Shown here one piece after another: positions 1-6,248 of a stretch of 51,303 bases of DNA. The stretch's first letter is position 1, and every line of letters starts with the position of its first letter. This stretch comes from an uncultured Acetatifactor sp. (GTDB lineage Bacteria > Bacillota > Clostridia > Lachnospirales > Lachnospiraceae), in assembly GCA_947631615.1 (NCBI GenBank), contig CANRLX010000010.1, forward strand, positions 1-51,303, given 5' to 3'. Under the pieces are notes generated by a model. That model searched no databases and was not told where the DNA came from. It worked only from the letters and a program-made list of their open reading frames with translations. The position numbers were made by a program, and so were the translations under genes.

Positions 1-261
1 AGAATGAGAGCCTGTATCTACAAGGGTCAAGGTTAATACATCGTCCTCGATCAGATAAACAAGTAACCAATCAGGCTTAATGTGACATTCCCGAAAACCA
101 GCAAAGTTTCCAGACAAACCATGATCCCGATATTTTTCATCAAGCTGCCCGCCCTGACGCAGCAGATCAACAACATCGTCCAAAAGAGAAACATCAAGAC
201 CGCGCTTTTTCATTAGTTTATAACTTTTCTTGTAGGCAGTGGTAAATTTGATCTGGTACAT
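1..261 (-). CDS. yafQ: YafQ-family mRNA interferase toxin, cut by the window edge
   Basis: Toxin of a type II toxin-antitoxin pair, a RelE-fold ribosome-dependent endoribonuclease by family knowledge. The 87 visible codons start at ATG 261-259, which shares one base with the antitoxin TGA (TGATG), so the pair is translationally coupled. I translated this partial gene by hand. The YafQ signature is clear: D46-H47, then F56-R57-E58 followed by H60 and P63-D64-W65, then T83-G84-S85-H86 near the C-terminus. The histidines, Asp64 and Trp65 match the catalytic set of E. coli YafQ. Only a few terminal residues should be missing beyond position 1, so the gene is probably intact and active. Confidence 0.85.
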   Translation of the reverse strand, partial: MYQIKFTTAYKKSYKLMKKRGLDVSLLDDVVDLLRQGGQLDEKYRDHGLSGNFAGFRECHIKPDWLLVYLIEDDVLTLTLVDTGSHS

Positions 262-533
262 CAGTCGTCAAGTGCCGCCTTTAGTTCTTCCATGCTGTTG
301 TACCCCTTGATGTCAGGATCTTGGGATATTTTTCTGGCTTCGGCCATTGCGTTGAGCGTTTTGTCGCTGTATTGCGGAATTTCTACTGCAAAAGGCAGGC
401 CGCCGCGAAGAACACATTGATGCAGAAAAAGATTTACTGCGCTTGACATATCCAAACCAAGGTTTGAAAATAGGGCTGTTGCCTCACGTTTAATATTTGA
501 ATCAATACGAATTTGTGTTGGAGTGGTAGCCAT
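261..533 (-). CDS. dinJ: DinJ/RelB-family antitoxin
   Basis: Antitoxin of 90 residues that should neutralise the adjacent YafQ-type toxin and repress the shared promoter. The N-terminal half has the RelB/DinJ ribbon-helix-helix pattern: a short strand (T4-P5-T6-Q7-I8-R9-I10), then helices with the family-typical sequence around L27-D28-M29-S30-S31-A32-V33-N34-L35-F36-L37. The C-terminal part (about 45-90) is the acidic, probably disordered toxin-binding arm. A strong ribosome binding site (AGGAGA) precedes the ATG, and a consensus promoter lies 30-70 bp upstream. It overlaps the toxin start by one base. Confidence 0.9.
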   Translation of the reverse strand: MATTPTQIRIDSNIKREATALFSNLGLDMSSAVNLFLHQCVLRGGLPFAVEIPQYSDKTLNAMAEARKISQDPDIKGYNSMEELKAALDD

Positions 534-561
534 GCAATCATCTCCTTTCGACTATGCTTTT

Positions 562-601
562 ATTATATGCGTTTTGATTTACAATGTCAATCATTTTGAC
601 A
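562..601 (-). promoter_or_regulatory. Promoter and palindromic operator of the yafQ-dinJ pair
   Basis: On the minus strand a perfect TTGACA (585-590 as TGTCAA on plus) is followed by 17 bp and a perfect TATAAT (562-567). A 6-bp inverted repeat, TGTCAA-TCATT-TTGACA (585-601), contains the -35 element. This is where an RHH antitoxin would bind for autorepression; the operator role is inferred from position and symmetry. Confidence 0.75.
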
Positions 602-703
602 ATTCTCTAATATTGCTCACAATAGAAATGGTATTTTCCCGAAAGGGACATAGATACTATGTGGACTGGAAGGAAATACTATACCCGATAGGAGGCGGTT
701 TCG

Positions 704-781
704 ATAGAAAGGCCGGAAACGGTTTTTGAGTGGCTGGCGCGGAGGCACAACGTTACGGTGGCGGAAAACTGTCTCCTTTAA
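704..781 (+). pseudogene. Short gene remnant (25 codons), weak helix-turn-helix-like fragment
   Basis: A plus-strand open stretch follows a good AGGAGG (690-695) but begins with ATA instead of a start codon. It reads I-E-R-P-E-T-V-F-E-W-L-A-R-R-H-N-V-T-V-A and then stops at 779-781. The W-L-A-x-x-H-N-V-T-V pattern recalls small Spo0A-C-like or helix-turn-helix proteins of Clostridia. It appears broken by the join to the minus-strand fragment near 755. The identity is weak and I infer only that this is gene debris. Confidence 0.2.
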
Positions 782-854
782 TCATAGCTACAAAACATTC
801 CACAACAACAATCCCAATCTTTTCAATCAAACGTGCGAATCCGGTATCTAAGAG
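753..854 (-). pseudogene. Fragment resembling a small PIN-associated antitoxin
   Basis: Minus-strand open frame of about 33 codons ending in TAA at 755-753. It reads L-L-D-T-G-F-A-R-L-I-E-K-I-G-I-V-V-V, then E-C-F-V-A-M-I-K-G-D-S-F. The pattern G-F-x-x-L-I-x-K-x-G-x-V-x-x-E-x-F-x-A-x-I resembles the N-terminal half of small antitoxins found next to PIN toxins. It has no start codon and is truncated before the usual D-Y-T-x-W segment. It directly follows the PIN fragment, so a decayed second toxin-antitoxin module is the simplest reading. Confidence 0.35.
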
Positions 855-1053
855 TTCTGCAGCATTATTCCTGTATCGACCGCCTCCATTCTTCTAATCA
901 ATTCCTCCGTGTCACGATCTGCATTTCGTCTGCCTGATATTTCAATAGTCTGTCGTCCGTAGTAACAAAATAATCGCTTCCCGCTAGAACAGCACAGGCT
1001 ACATGGAGCGCATCCATGTTTTTTACACCGGTTGATGTGATGAAGTAAACAAA
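848..1053 (-). pseudogene. C-terminal remnant of a PIN-domain toxin, frameshifted
   Basis: Reading the minus strand from 1053, an open frame gives S-T-G-V-K-N-M-D-A-L-H-V-A-C-A-V-L-A and then G-S-D-Y-F-V-T-T-D-D-R-L-L-K. This is the diagnostic C-terminal half of VapC-type PIN ribonucleases, with two conserved acidic sites (MDALHVA and TTDDRLLK). The frame stops at 900-898; a shifted frame continues L-I-R-R-M-E-A-V-D-T-G-I-M and stops at 850-848. The N-terminal half is absent, since a stop lies upstream at 1056-1054. The fragment therefore cannot make an active nuclease. Confidence 0.65.
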
Positions 1054-1341
1054 TTATCAGTTGATATAAAAAAGACTGTCCCTAAAAAGGGAAATGACCG
1101 TAACTCTGTTTTCTTGATCGTACAAACTTTTTGGTGTTTGATTTATTGTTACAGGCAGCGCACGATTGACTTCCGCGCCAAAACTATTTTTTCTCTATAC
1201 ATACTTTCCTTTTTCTGCTATAATTCAGTGTGAATTGTGTTTTATTGCTGTATCTTTGTTGTTGCATTTCATTGATTGCATTTTTATTTGCTGTATCTTT
1301 ATTTTATTTTTTATCTTTAAATTTGGAAAGGAAGTTGTCGT
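1054..1341. other. AT-richer intergenic stretch before the glycosyltransferase gene
   Basis: No convincing gene is visible. A small TCCCT-AAAA-AGGGA stem sits at 1079-1092, and the rest is T-rich on the plus strand. It holds the likely promoter of the downstream plus-strand gene (TATAAT at 1219-1224) and its ribosome binding site (AAGGAAG, 1328-1334). Base composition differs visibly from the GC-rich operons to the right, in keeping with an accessory junction. Confidence 0.5.
1196..1224 (+). promoter_or_regulatory. Probable promoter of the GT87-like gene
   Basis: A perfect TATAAT at 1219-1224 lies 17 bp after TATACA (1196-1201), a weak match to the -35 consensus. It would give a leader of about 110 nt before the ATG at 1342. 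Confidence 0.45.
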
Positions 1342-2688
1342 ATGTCGATTCTGTCAATGATACATCTGGGGGCGCTCGTTGTCGTAGCTCTCCTGGTTCT
1401 CTGCTCTCTGCTCCTGTCAAGGCCCGACCGTCCTCTGCCGCGGTATGCGCCCGTCCTGGTCTTTTTCCTGGCCTTTTTGGTGCGGATTCTGTTGACCTGC
1501 CACTTCCCGGGGCATGAAAACGACTTTTTCTGTTTCGGGACCTGGGCCAATCTCCTGTATCAGGACGGACTCGGCGCCTTCTACACCCACGACATACTCG
1601 TGGACTATCCCCCCGCCAGCCTGTATTTTCTTTGGCCCGTGGGCGCCTTGAGCAGTCTTTTTAACATTGATTTCTTCAGCAGAACGTATCGGATCCTTCT
1701 CAGGCTGCCCGCCATTTTGTTCGATCTGGGGGCCGGAGCGGTATTCTACCAGGAGGCACGGCATCTTTCGTGGAAGGACAGCCACGCCCTGATCATTGCC
1801 GCCTCCTATCTGTTCAGCCCTTGTGTTTTGATCAACTCCTCCGTGTGGGGACAGGTGGACTCTCTGCTGGTTCTTCCGCTGCTTCTCATGTGCCTGTCGC
1901 TGATGCGCGGAAAAATGCCGCAGGCGTATCTGGCCTACGGGATCGGCGTGCTGTTAAAGCCCCAAATGGTGATGTTCACGCCGGTCCTTCTCGTGGGGAT
2001 CCTGGATCATGTATTTCTGAAGGACTTCAGCGCGCGCAAATTTTTTTACAACCTGGCCTGCGGTCTGGGCGTCATTGCCGGAATGGCGCTTCTCTGTATG
2101 CCCTACCATCTGGATCTGGTGATCAAGCAGTTTACCACGACTCTGGGCTCCTACCCCTTTGGCTCGGTAAACGCCTTTAACTTCTGGCACCTGGTGGGAA
2201 GAAACTTTGTCAACCAATACCGATATTTCTTCTTTCTCAGCAGCAAAAACTGGGGGCTTCTGGTGATTCTCGGCGTGGTCTTCTGCGTCTTTCTGATGGC
2301 GCTCCTGATGCGGGACAACGACAAAAAATACCCCATCCTTGCCGCCTTTATCATTGTGACCATGTTCACCTTCGCCGCGCGTATGCACGAGCGCTATCTG
2401 TTCTCGGGACTGGCCTGTGTGCTCCTGTCCTACCTGTGCCGGCCCTCCAGAAAGCTGTTGGTCTACTACGGCGCGCTGTCCGTGGTGCATTTTTACAACG
2501 TGGCCTGTGTACTGGCCTTTCGGGATAATACGGCTCTGGCCGTCACCAGGACGGTCTCTATAGCGACCATCGCCTGCGCGCTGTTTCTGTACTATATCCT
2601 TCTGCACGACTACTGCGGCCCTCTTTCCTCCCTCTGGTCGGGGAGACGAGGGGACGCTGCCCAGGACGAGTCCAGGAAGGCATCCTGA
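1342..2688 (+). CDS. GT-C fold membrane glycosyltransferase, GT87/DUF2029-like
   Basis: A 448-residue polytopic membrane protein with about ten hydrophobic segments, probably transferring a sugar (mannose or similar) from a polyprenyl-phosphate donor outside the membrane. Evidence for the GT-C class: acidic residues in the first extracytoplasmic loop (H58-E59-N60-D61), a second D-Y-P-P motif at about 88-91, the segment N-S-S-V-W-G-Q-V-D-S near 165-174 and L-K-P-Q near 205, all typical of GT87-like mannosyltransferases. It is the only well-supported plus-strand gene in the window and faces a convergent acetyltransferase gene. The acceptor and sugar cannot be told from sequence. Confidence 0.75.
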   Translation: MSILSMIHLGALVVVALLVLCSLLLSRPDRPLPRYAPVLVFFLAFLVRILLTCHFPGHENDFFCFGTWANLLYQDGLGAFYTHDILVDYPPASLYFLWPVGALSSLFNIDFFSRTYRILLRLPAILFDLGAGAVFYQEARHLSWKDSHALIIAASYLFSPCVLINSSVWGQVDSLLVLPLLLMCLSLMRGKMPQAYLAYGIGVLLKPQMVMFTPVLLVGILDHVFLKDFSARKFFYNLACGLGVIAGMALLCMPYHLDLVIKQFTTTLGSYPFGSVNAFNFWHLVGRNFVNQYRYFFFLSSKNWGLLVILGVVFCVFLMALLMRDNDKKYPILAAFIIVTMFTFAARMHERYLFSGLACVLLSYLCRPSRKLLVYYGALSVVHFYNVACVLAFRDNTALAVTRTVSIATIACALFLYYILLHDYCGPLSSLWSGRRGDAAQDESRKAS

Positions 2689-2737
2689 CGGATCCTTCTG
2701 CCCCTATTTCTTCTGATTTTGTCTCCCACTGCGTCAA

Positions 2738-2769
2738 ACAGGCTGGGCGTTCTCACACGCCCAGCCTGT
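2738..2769. terminator. Hairpin between convergent genes
   Basis: A perfect 12-bp stem, ACAGGCTGGGCG / CGCCCAGCCTGT, with an 8-nt loop (2750-2757). It lies between the plus-strand glycosyltransferase and the minus-strand acetyltransferase and includes the last codons and stop of the latter. There is no long T-run on either side, so it is a candidate bidirectional or RNA-stabilising hairpin rather than a textbook terminator. Confidence 0.55.
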
Positions 2770-3286
2770 AATTGTCGATATCTCTGTATTCTCCAAACTT
2801 CATGCCCACCTCCGGTATGGTTCCGCAGAAGCAAAAACCAAACCGTTCATGGAGCCTCGTGCTGGCCCCGTTGCCGGAGGTGATCACCGACACCACCGTG
2901 TGGGTCCTTTCGTCCTCCCTGGCCCTTTTCAGGATCTCCTCCATCAGCGCGGTGGCGACCCCCATCCCTCTGTAGGATGGCGCCACATAAACGGAGAGTT
3001 CCACCGTGGATCGATACGCCTCCTTCTCCCGATAGGGGGAAAGCGTGGCATACCCCACCGGCCGATCTCCGATCCGCGCCACCAGGAGCGGATGATTGTC
3101 CACATTGTGCGCATCATACCACCGTTTCCACTCCTCCAGACCCTTCGGATGCAGATCCAGCGTCGCCACACCGTTCTCCACCTCATAGTTATAGATAGAA
3201 AGAAGTTCCGAAAGGTCGCTCTTTCTGCCGCTGTCGATCACAAGGGAAGATAAAAGCTCCCGTCCCTTTTCCTCCTGGATATTCAT
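2753..3286 (-). CDS. GNAT N-acetyltransferase, phosphinothricin acetyltransferase-like
   Basis: A 177-residue acetyl-CoA-dependent N-acetyltransferase. The acetyl-CoA pyrophosphate loop is seen as R106-G107-M108-G109-V110-A111 after the strand V-E-L-S-V-Y-V. The I-Y-N-Y-E-V-x-N-G-V-A-T-L segment (31-43) and the late H-E-R-F-G-F motif fit the PAT/MddA/YwnH branch, which acetylates methionine sulfone, sulfoximine or phosphinothricin-like amino acids. The substrate here is inferred only. The N-terminus carries about 12 residues more than typical members. It sits alone downstream of the tsf terminator. Its GGAGG is 12 nt before the ATG, a long spacing, inside a purine repeat tract. Confidence 0.85.
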   Translation of the reverse strand: MNIQEEKGRELLSSLVIDSGRKSDLSELLSIYNYEVENGVATLDLHPKGLEEWKRWYDAHNVDNHPLLVARIGDRPVGYATLSPYREKEAYRSTVELSVYVAPSYRGMGVATALMEEILKRAREDERTHTVVSVITSGNGASTRLHERFGFCFCGTIPEVGMKFGEYRDIDNYRLGV

Positions 3287-3293
3287 ACTTTCT

Positions 3294-3420
3294 GTCTACC
3301 TCCTGTCTGCCTCCTGCCTGCCTCTCTGCCTCCTGTCTGTCTTTCTGCCTGCCTCCCTCCCCTTTCTACCTCCCCTGTCTGCTCCCTGTCTCCTGCCTGC
3401 CTCCCCTGCCTGCTCCCTGA
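3294..3420 (-). repeat. Purine-rich imperfect repeat tract upstream of the acetyltransferase
   Basis: On the minus strand about 125 nt consist almost wholly of A and G with interspersed C. They are built from variants of GGCAGGCAGGAGGCAGACAG and contain many GGAGG-like ribosome binding sequences. It lies between the tsf terminator and the acetyltransferase start. Such a tract can change length by slippage and could affect translation initiation; that effect is inference. Confidence 0.7.
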
Positions 3421-3480
3421 CCCTTGGGCCGCACCCAATTCAAAGCGCCGCCGCAAACGATTCTTCCACGCGAAAAGACA

Positions 3481-3508
3481 GGCAGACGCAACTTGCGTTG
3501 CGTCTGCC
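3481..3508 (-). terminator. Rho-independent terminator of rpsB-tsf
   Basis: A perfect 11-bp stem, GGCAGACGCAA / TTGCGTCTGCC, with a 6-nt loop lies 38 bp past the tsf stop and is followed on the minus strand by TGTCTTTTC. It should end the rpsB-tsf transcript. Confidence 0.8.
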
Positions 3509-3546
3509 CCATCCTCTTTCTTTTCCGTCTCTTATATGCGCAGAGA

Positions 3547-4482
3547 TCAACCGAGCTGTGCCGCAACCTCCGCCGCGAAATCCTCGTTCTTCTTCTCCAG
3601 ACCCTCGCCGGTCTCAAAGCGCACAAACCTCTTCACGGTGATCGCGGTATTGTTCTCCTTGCCGACCTGCTCCAGGTACTTGGCAACGTTCTGCTTGCCG
3701 TCCTCCGCCTTGACGTACACCTGCTCCAGCAGGCATACCTCCTTTAATTCCTTGTTCAGACGGCCCTCGATAGCGCCGCTTATCACCTTCTCGGGCTTGC
3801 CCGCCATCTTGGGATCCTGCTCGATCTGCGCTGCGATGATCTCTCTCTCATGGGCCTTGTAGTCCTCCGAGATATCGGAGGTGGACACATACTTCGGATA
3901 CAGCGCCGCCACCTGCATCGCGATGTTGGTGAGAGCCTCCTTCACCGCGTCGTTCACCACGGAGGTCTCCGCATCCACGATAACGCCGATCCTTCCGCCG
4001 CCGTGCACATAGGTGACCACACAGCCGTTTGCGGCCTCGACCTTCTCAAATCTGCGGATGCTCAGCTTCTCGCCGATCACCGCGATCTTGTCCACCAGCG
4101 CCTCATTCACCGTCTTGGAGGGATCCTCCTTCCAGGGCTCGGCCAGAAAAGCGTCGATGTCAGCGGCCTTCGTCTCCACGGCCTGCTCTGCCACCGCCTG
4201 GACAAACTGCTGGAAGGTCTCATTCTTCGCCACAAAGTCGGTCTCCGAATTAACCTCGACCACAGCGGCCGCCTGATCGCCCTTTGCTGCGATGCGGCAG
4301 ATTCCCTCCGCCGCGATCCGGCCCTCCTTCTTGACAGCCTTGGCCTGTCCGTTCTTTCTCAGGACCTCCACAGCCGCCTCCATATCACCGTTCGTCTCAC
4401 TCAGAGCCTTCTTACAATCCATCATGCCTGCGCCGGTCTGCTCGCGCAGTTCCTTTACCATTGCTGCAGTAATCTCTGCCAT
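3547..4482 (-). CDS. tsf: Translation elongation factor Ts
   Basis: EF-Ts, the guanine nucleotide exchange factor that regenerates EF-Tu-GTP in the cytoplasm. The N-terminal UBA-like domain carries the signature V-K-E-L-R-E-Q-T-G-A-G-M-M-D-C-K-K-A-L, followed by the core with S-E-T-D-F-V-A-K-N. The start is set at ATG 4482, preceded by GGAGG with 8 nt spacing; an in-frame ATG five codons earlier has no ribosome binding site. The product is 311 residues, normal for clostridial EF-Ts. It follows rpsB by 46 bp and is closed by a strong terminator, the usual two-gene translation operon. Confidence 0.97.
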   Translation of the reverse strand: MAEITAAMVKELREQTGAGMMDCKKALSETNGDMEAAVEVLRKNGQAKAVKKEGRIAAEGICRIAAKGDQAAAVVEVNSETDFVAKNETFQQFVQAVAEQAVETKAADIDAFLAEPWKEDPSKTVNEALVDKIAVIGEKLSIRRFEKVEAANGCVVTYVHGGGRIGVIVDAETSVVNDAVKEALTNIAMQVAALYPKYVSTSDISEDYKAHEREIIAAQIEQDPKMAGKPEKVISGAIEGRLNKELKEVCLLEQVYVKAEDGKQNVAKYLEQVGKENNTAITVKRFVRFETGEGLEKKNEDFAAEVAAQLG

Positions 4483-4528
4483 CTCTCTATCCTCCATCTA
4501 ACCTTTCAACCGATCTGCCGCGCGCGGA

Positions 4529-5299
4529 TCACTCAGCTTCCGCTGCCTCCGCTGCCTCTTCAATGTCCTCCACGTCTCCGGCGTCCACAGCCACATCCTC
4601 CTCGGAGTAAACCGCCTCGCCCTGGTTTGCCTCGATAACGGCGTCCGCCATCTTGGAGACGATCAGCTTTACGGCTCTGATCGCGTCGTCATTGCCGGGA
4701 ATGATATAATCCAGCTCCTCGGGGTCACAGTTGGTATCGCCGATACCGATCAGGGTAATGCCCAGCGCGTGAGCCTCCTGCACACAGATCCTCTCCTTCT
4801 TGGGATCCACTACAAAGATCGCATCGGGAATCCTGCTCATATTCTTGATACCGCCCAGATTCTTCTCCAGCTTATCCCACTCTTTCTTAAGCTTGATGAC
4901 CTCCTTCTTGGGCAGCACGTCGAAAGTGCCGTCCTCGGACATGGTCTCGATGGCGTGCAGTCTCGCGATACGGGACTGGATCGTCTTAAAGTTGGTGAGC
5001 ATACCGCCCAGCCATCTCTCGTTTACATAATACATACCGCAGCGCTCTGCCTCGGTCTTTACCGCGTCCTGGGCCTGCTTCTTGGTGCCCACAAAGAGGA
5101 TGGTGCCTCCCTGTGCGGCGATCTCGGAAATCGCCTTGTACGCCTCATCCACCTTGCCCACAGACTTCTGCAGATCAATGATGTGGATGCCGTTTCTCTC
5201 GGTGAAGATATAGGGAGCCATCTTAGGGTTCCATCTTCTGGTCTGGTGTCCGAAATGCACACCTGCTTCAAGTAACTGCTTCATAGAAATAACGCTCAT
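4529..5299 (-). CDS. rpsB: 30S ribosomal protein S2
   Basis: Ribosomal protein S2, needed for assembly of the 30S head and for binding S1-like factors. The N-terminus [25 protein letters not shown] is diagnostic. The 256-residue length is normal, and the tail (about 225-256) is very acidic with alternating A and E, as often seen in this group. GGAGGG lies 6 nt before the ATG. It is the first gene of rpsB-tsf, with its own promoter and a leader of roughly 160 nt. Confidence 0.98.
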   Translation of the reverse strand: MSVISMKQLLEAGVHFGHQTRRWNPKMAPYIFTERNGIHIIDLQKSVGKVDEAYKAISEIAAQGGTILFVGTKKQAQDAVKTEAERCGMYYVNERWLGGMLTNFKTIQSRIARLHAIETMSEDGTFDVLPKKEVIKLKKEWDKLEKNLGGIKNMSRIPDAIFVVDPKKERICVQEAHALGITLIGIGDTNCDPEELDYIIPGNDDAIRAVKLIVSKMADAVIEANQGEAVYSEEDVAVDAGDVEDIEEAAEAAEAE

Positions 5300-5459
5300 G
5301 TCTTTCCCTCCGTTTGGTTAAAATCTTCCGCCGTCTCCTCCGCGCTGCCGCGAACCCGTCCCGCGTCAAAGGACCGGTTTTTTCTGCGGACAATCCGATC
5401 GGGCAGCCGCCCCTTCCGGACACCATCCGCAAATAGAGACGCGTGTTTTATAGTCACAA
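5300..5459 (-). other. Long leader of rpsB
   Basis: About 160 nt between the promoter and the rpsB ATG. It is GC-rich with several short complementary segments but I recognise no known leader family. A role in autogenous control by S2 would be typical of ribosomal protein operons, but is inference only. Confidence 0.3.
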
Positions 5460-5466
5460 CGGTCTG

Positions 5467-5495
5467 ATTATACCATAAAAAAACCCCCTTTGCAA
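5467..5495 (-). promoter_or_regulatory. rpsB promoter nested in the upstream terminator
   Basis: On the minus strand TTGCAA (5490-5495) and a perfect TATAAT (5467-5472) are separated by exactly 17 bp. The -35 hexamer lies at the apex of the terminator hairpin that ends the fla/che operon. Confidence 0.7.
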
Positions 5496-5505
5496 GGGGT
5501 TTTTT
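5480..5505 (-). terminator. Terminator at the end of the fla/che operon
   Basis: The stem CCCCTT / AAGGGG is flanked by an A-run on one side and a T-run on the other, so it can work in both directions. It starts at the stop codon of the MltG-like gene. On the minus strand the hairpin is followed by TTTTTTT. Confidence 0.85.
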
Positions 5506-6218
5506 CATCCTCCTGTGATGATGCGGGCGATCTCATCCATCTCCGCACCCACGGGGATCGTAAAGGTGCCCGCCCTGAGACGCCGGCTGTAGCCGTTATC
5601 GCCCAGATAGGCGTCAAAGACGGATGCGTCCTCCACCAGCCCCGCCTCCTGCAGGCTATAGCTGATACTGCCCGAACCGGCTCCGCTGGGAATGGTAAAG
5701 ACAACGCTGTCCCTCTCCCCGTCCCCGGTCTCCACCGTCGGAAGCTGTGTTGACGAGCCCTGGGGATTCTGCGTTCCCTCCAAAATGTCCCTATCCTCCC
5801 CAGGCAAAGCGGCCTGGGATGCTCCATTCTCCCCATTCTCCTCCGTGGGCGAGACAGACTGGGATGCTCCGTTCTCCCCTGTCCCCTCCGTGGGCGAGAC
5901 AGACTGGGATGCTCCGTTCTCCCCCGTCTCCTCCGTGGGCGAAGCGGACTGAGACGCTCCATTCTCCCCGGTCCCCTCCGTGGGCGAAGCGGACTGGGAT
6001 GTTCCGTTCTCCCTGGTTTCCCCGGTCTCCTCCGCGGACGATTCGGTTGACAGGTTGCCAAGGACCGTGGCCGAACCGTCCACCATGCCCAGTTCGGCGG
6101 CCCTCGCCCGAATCTGCGCATCGCTCATGGGCTTTGTCCTGCCGCCAGAAATCCCCAGGATCAACGCGGTGACCGTCACGCCGATCCCCAGCCCCCGCAA
6201 ATAATATCGCAACTTCAT
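5505..6218 (-). CDS. MltG/YceG-like LysM-fold protein with a 15-residue tandem repeat
   Basis: A 237-residue membrane-anchored protein: a short basic N-terminus, one membrane segment (about 10-24), a repeat-rich linker and a C-terminal domain (about 168-237). The end reads R-A-G-T-F-T-I-P-V-G-A-E-M-D-E-I-A-R-I-I-T, like the LysM-like N-terminal subdomain of the endolytic transglycosylase MltG (R-A-G-x-Y-x-I-x-x-G-x-x). The catalytic transglycosylase domain is absent, so it is more likely a peptidoglycan-binding or regulatory protein. The linker (69-140) holds about five copies of a 15-residue unit, G-E-N-G-A-S-Q-S-A-S-P-T-E-x-T. It is the last gene of the fla/che cluster. Confidence 0.65.
   Translation of the reverse strand: MKLRYYLRGLGIGVTVTALILGISGGRTKPMSDAQIRARAAELGMVDGSATVLGNLSTESSAEETGETRENGTSQSASPTEGTGENGASQSASPTEETGENGASQSVSPTEGTGENGASQSVSPTEENGENGASQAALPGEDRDILEGTQNPQGSSTQLPTVETGDGERDSVVFTIPSGAGSGSISYSLQEAGLVEDASVFDAYLGDNGYSRRLRAGTFTIPVGAEMDEIARIITGG
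5821..6012 (-). repeat. 45-bp minisatellite inside the MltG-like gene
   Basis: Tandem units begin at 5821, 5866, 5911 and 5956, with a partial copy from 6001. Each is 45 bp and in frame, coding a 15-residue Ser/Glu/Gly-rich unit. The copies differ by a few bases. Copy number changes would keep the frame and alter the length of the linker between membrane anchor and C-terminal domain. Confidence 0.9.
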
Positions 6219-6248
6219 GCTCTCTCCATCCTCCGATGTAAACGCTGC

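Noticed and set aside
523..729. 68-codon plus-strand frame over the dinJ promoter
   Set aside because: It overlaps the antitoxin start and promoter, has no ribosome site and no recognisable sequence.
5821..6012. Could the 45-bp repeats be a CRISPR array?
   Set aside because: Units are contiguous without spacers and in frame with a protein; no cas genes are present.
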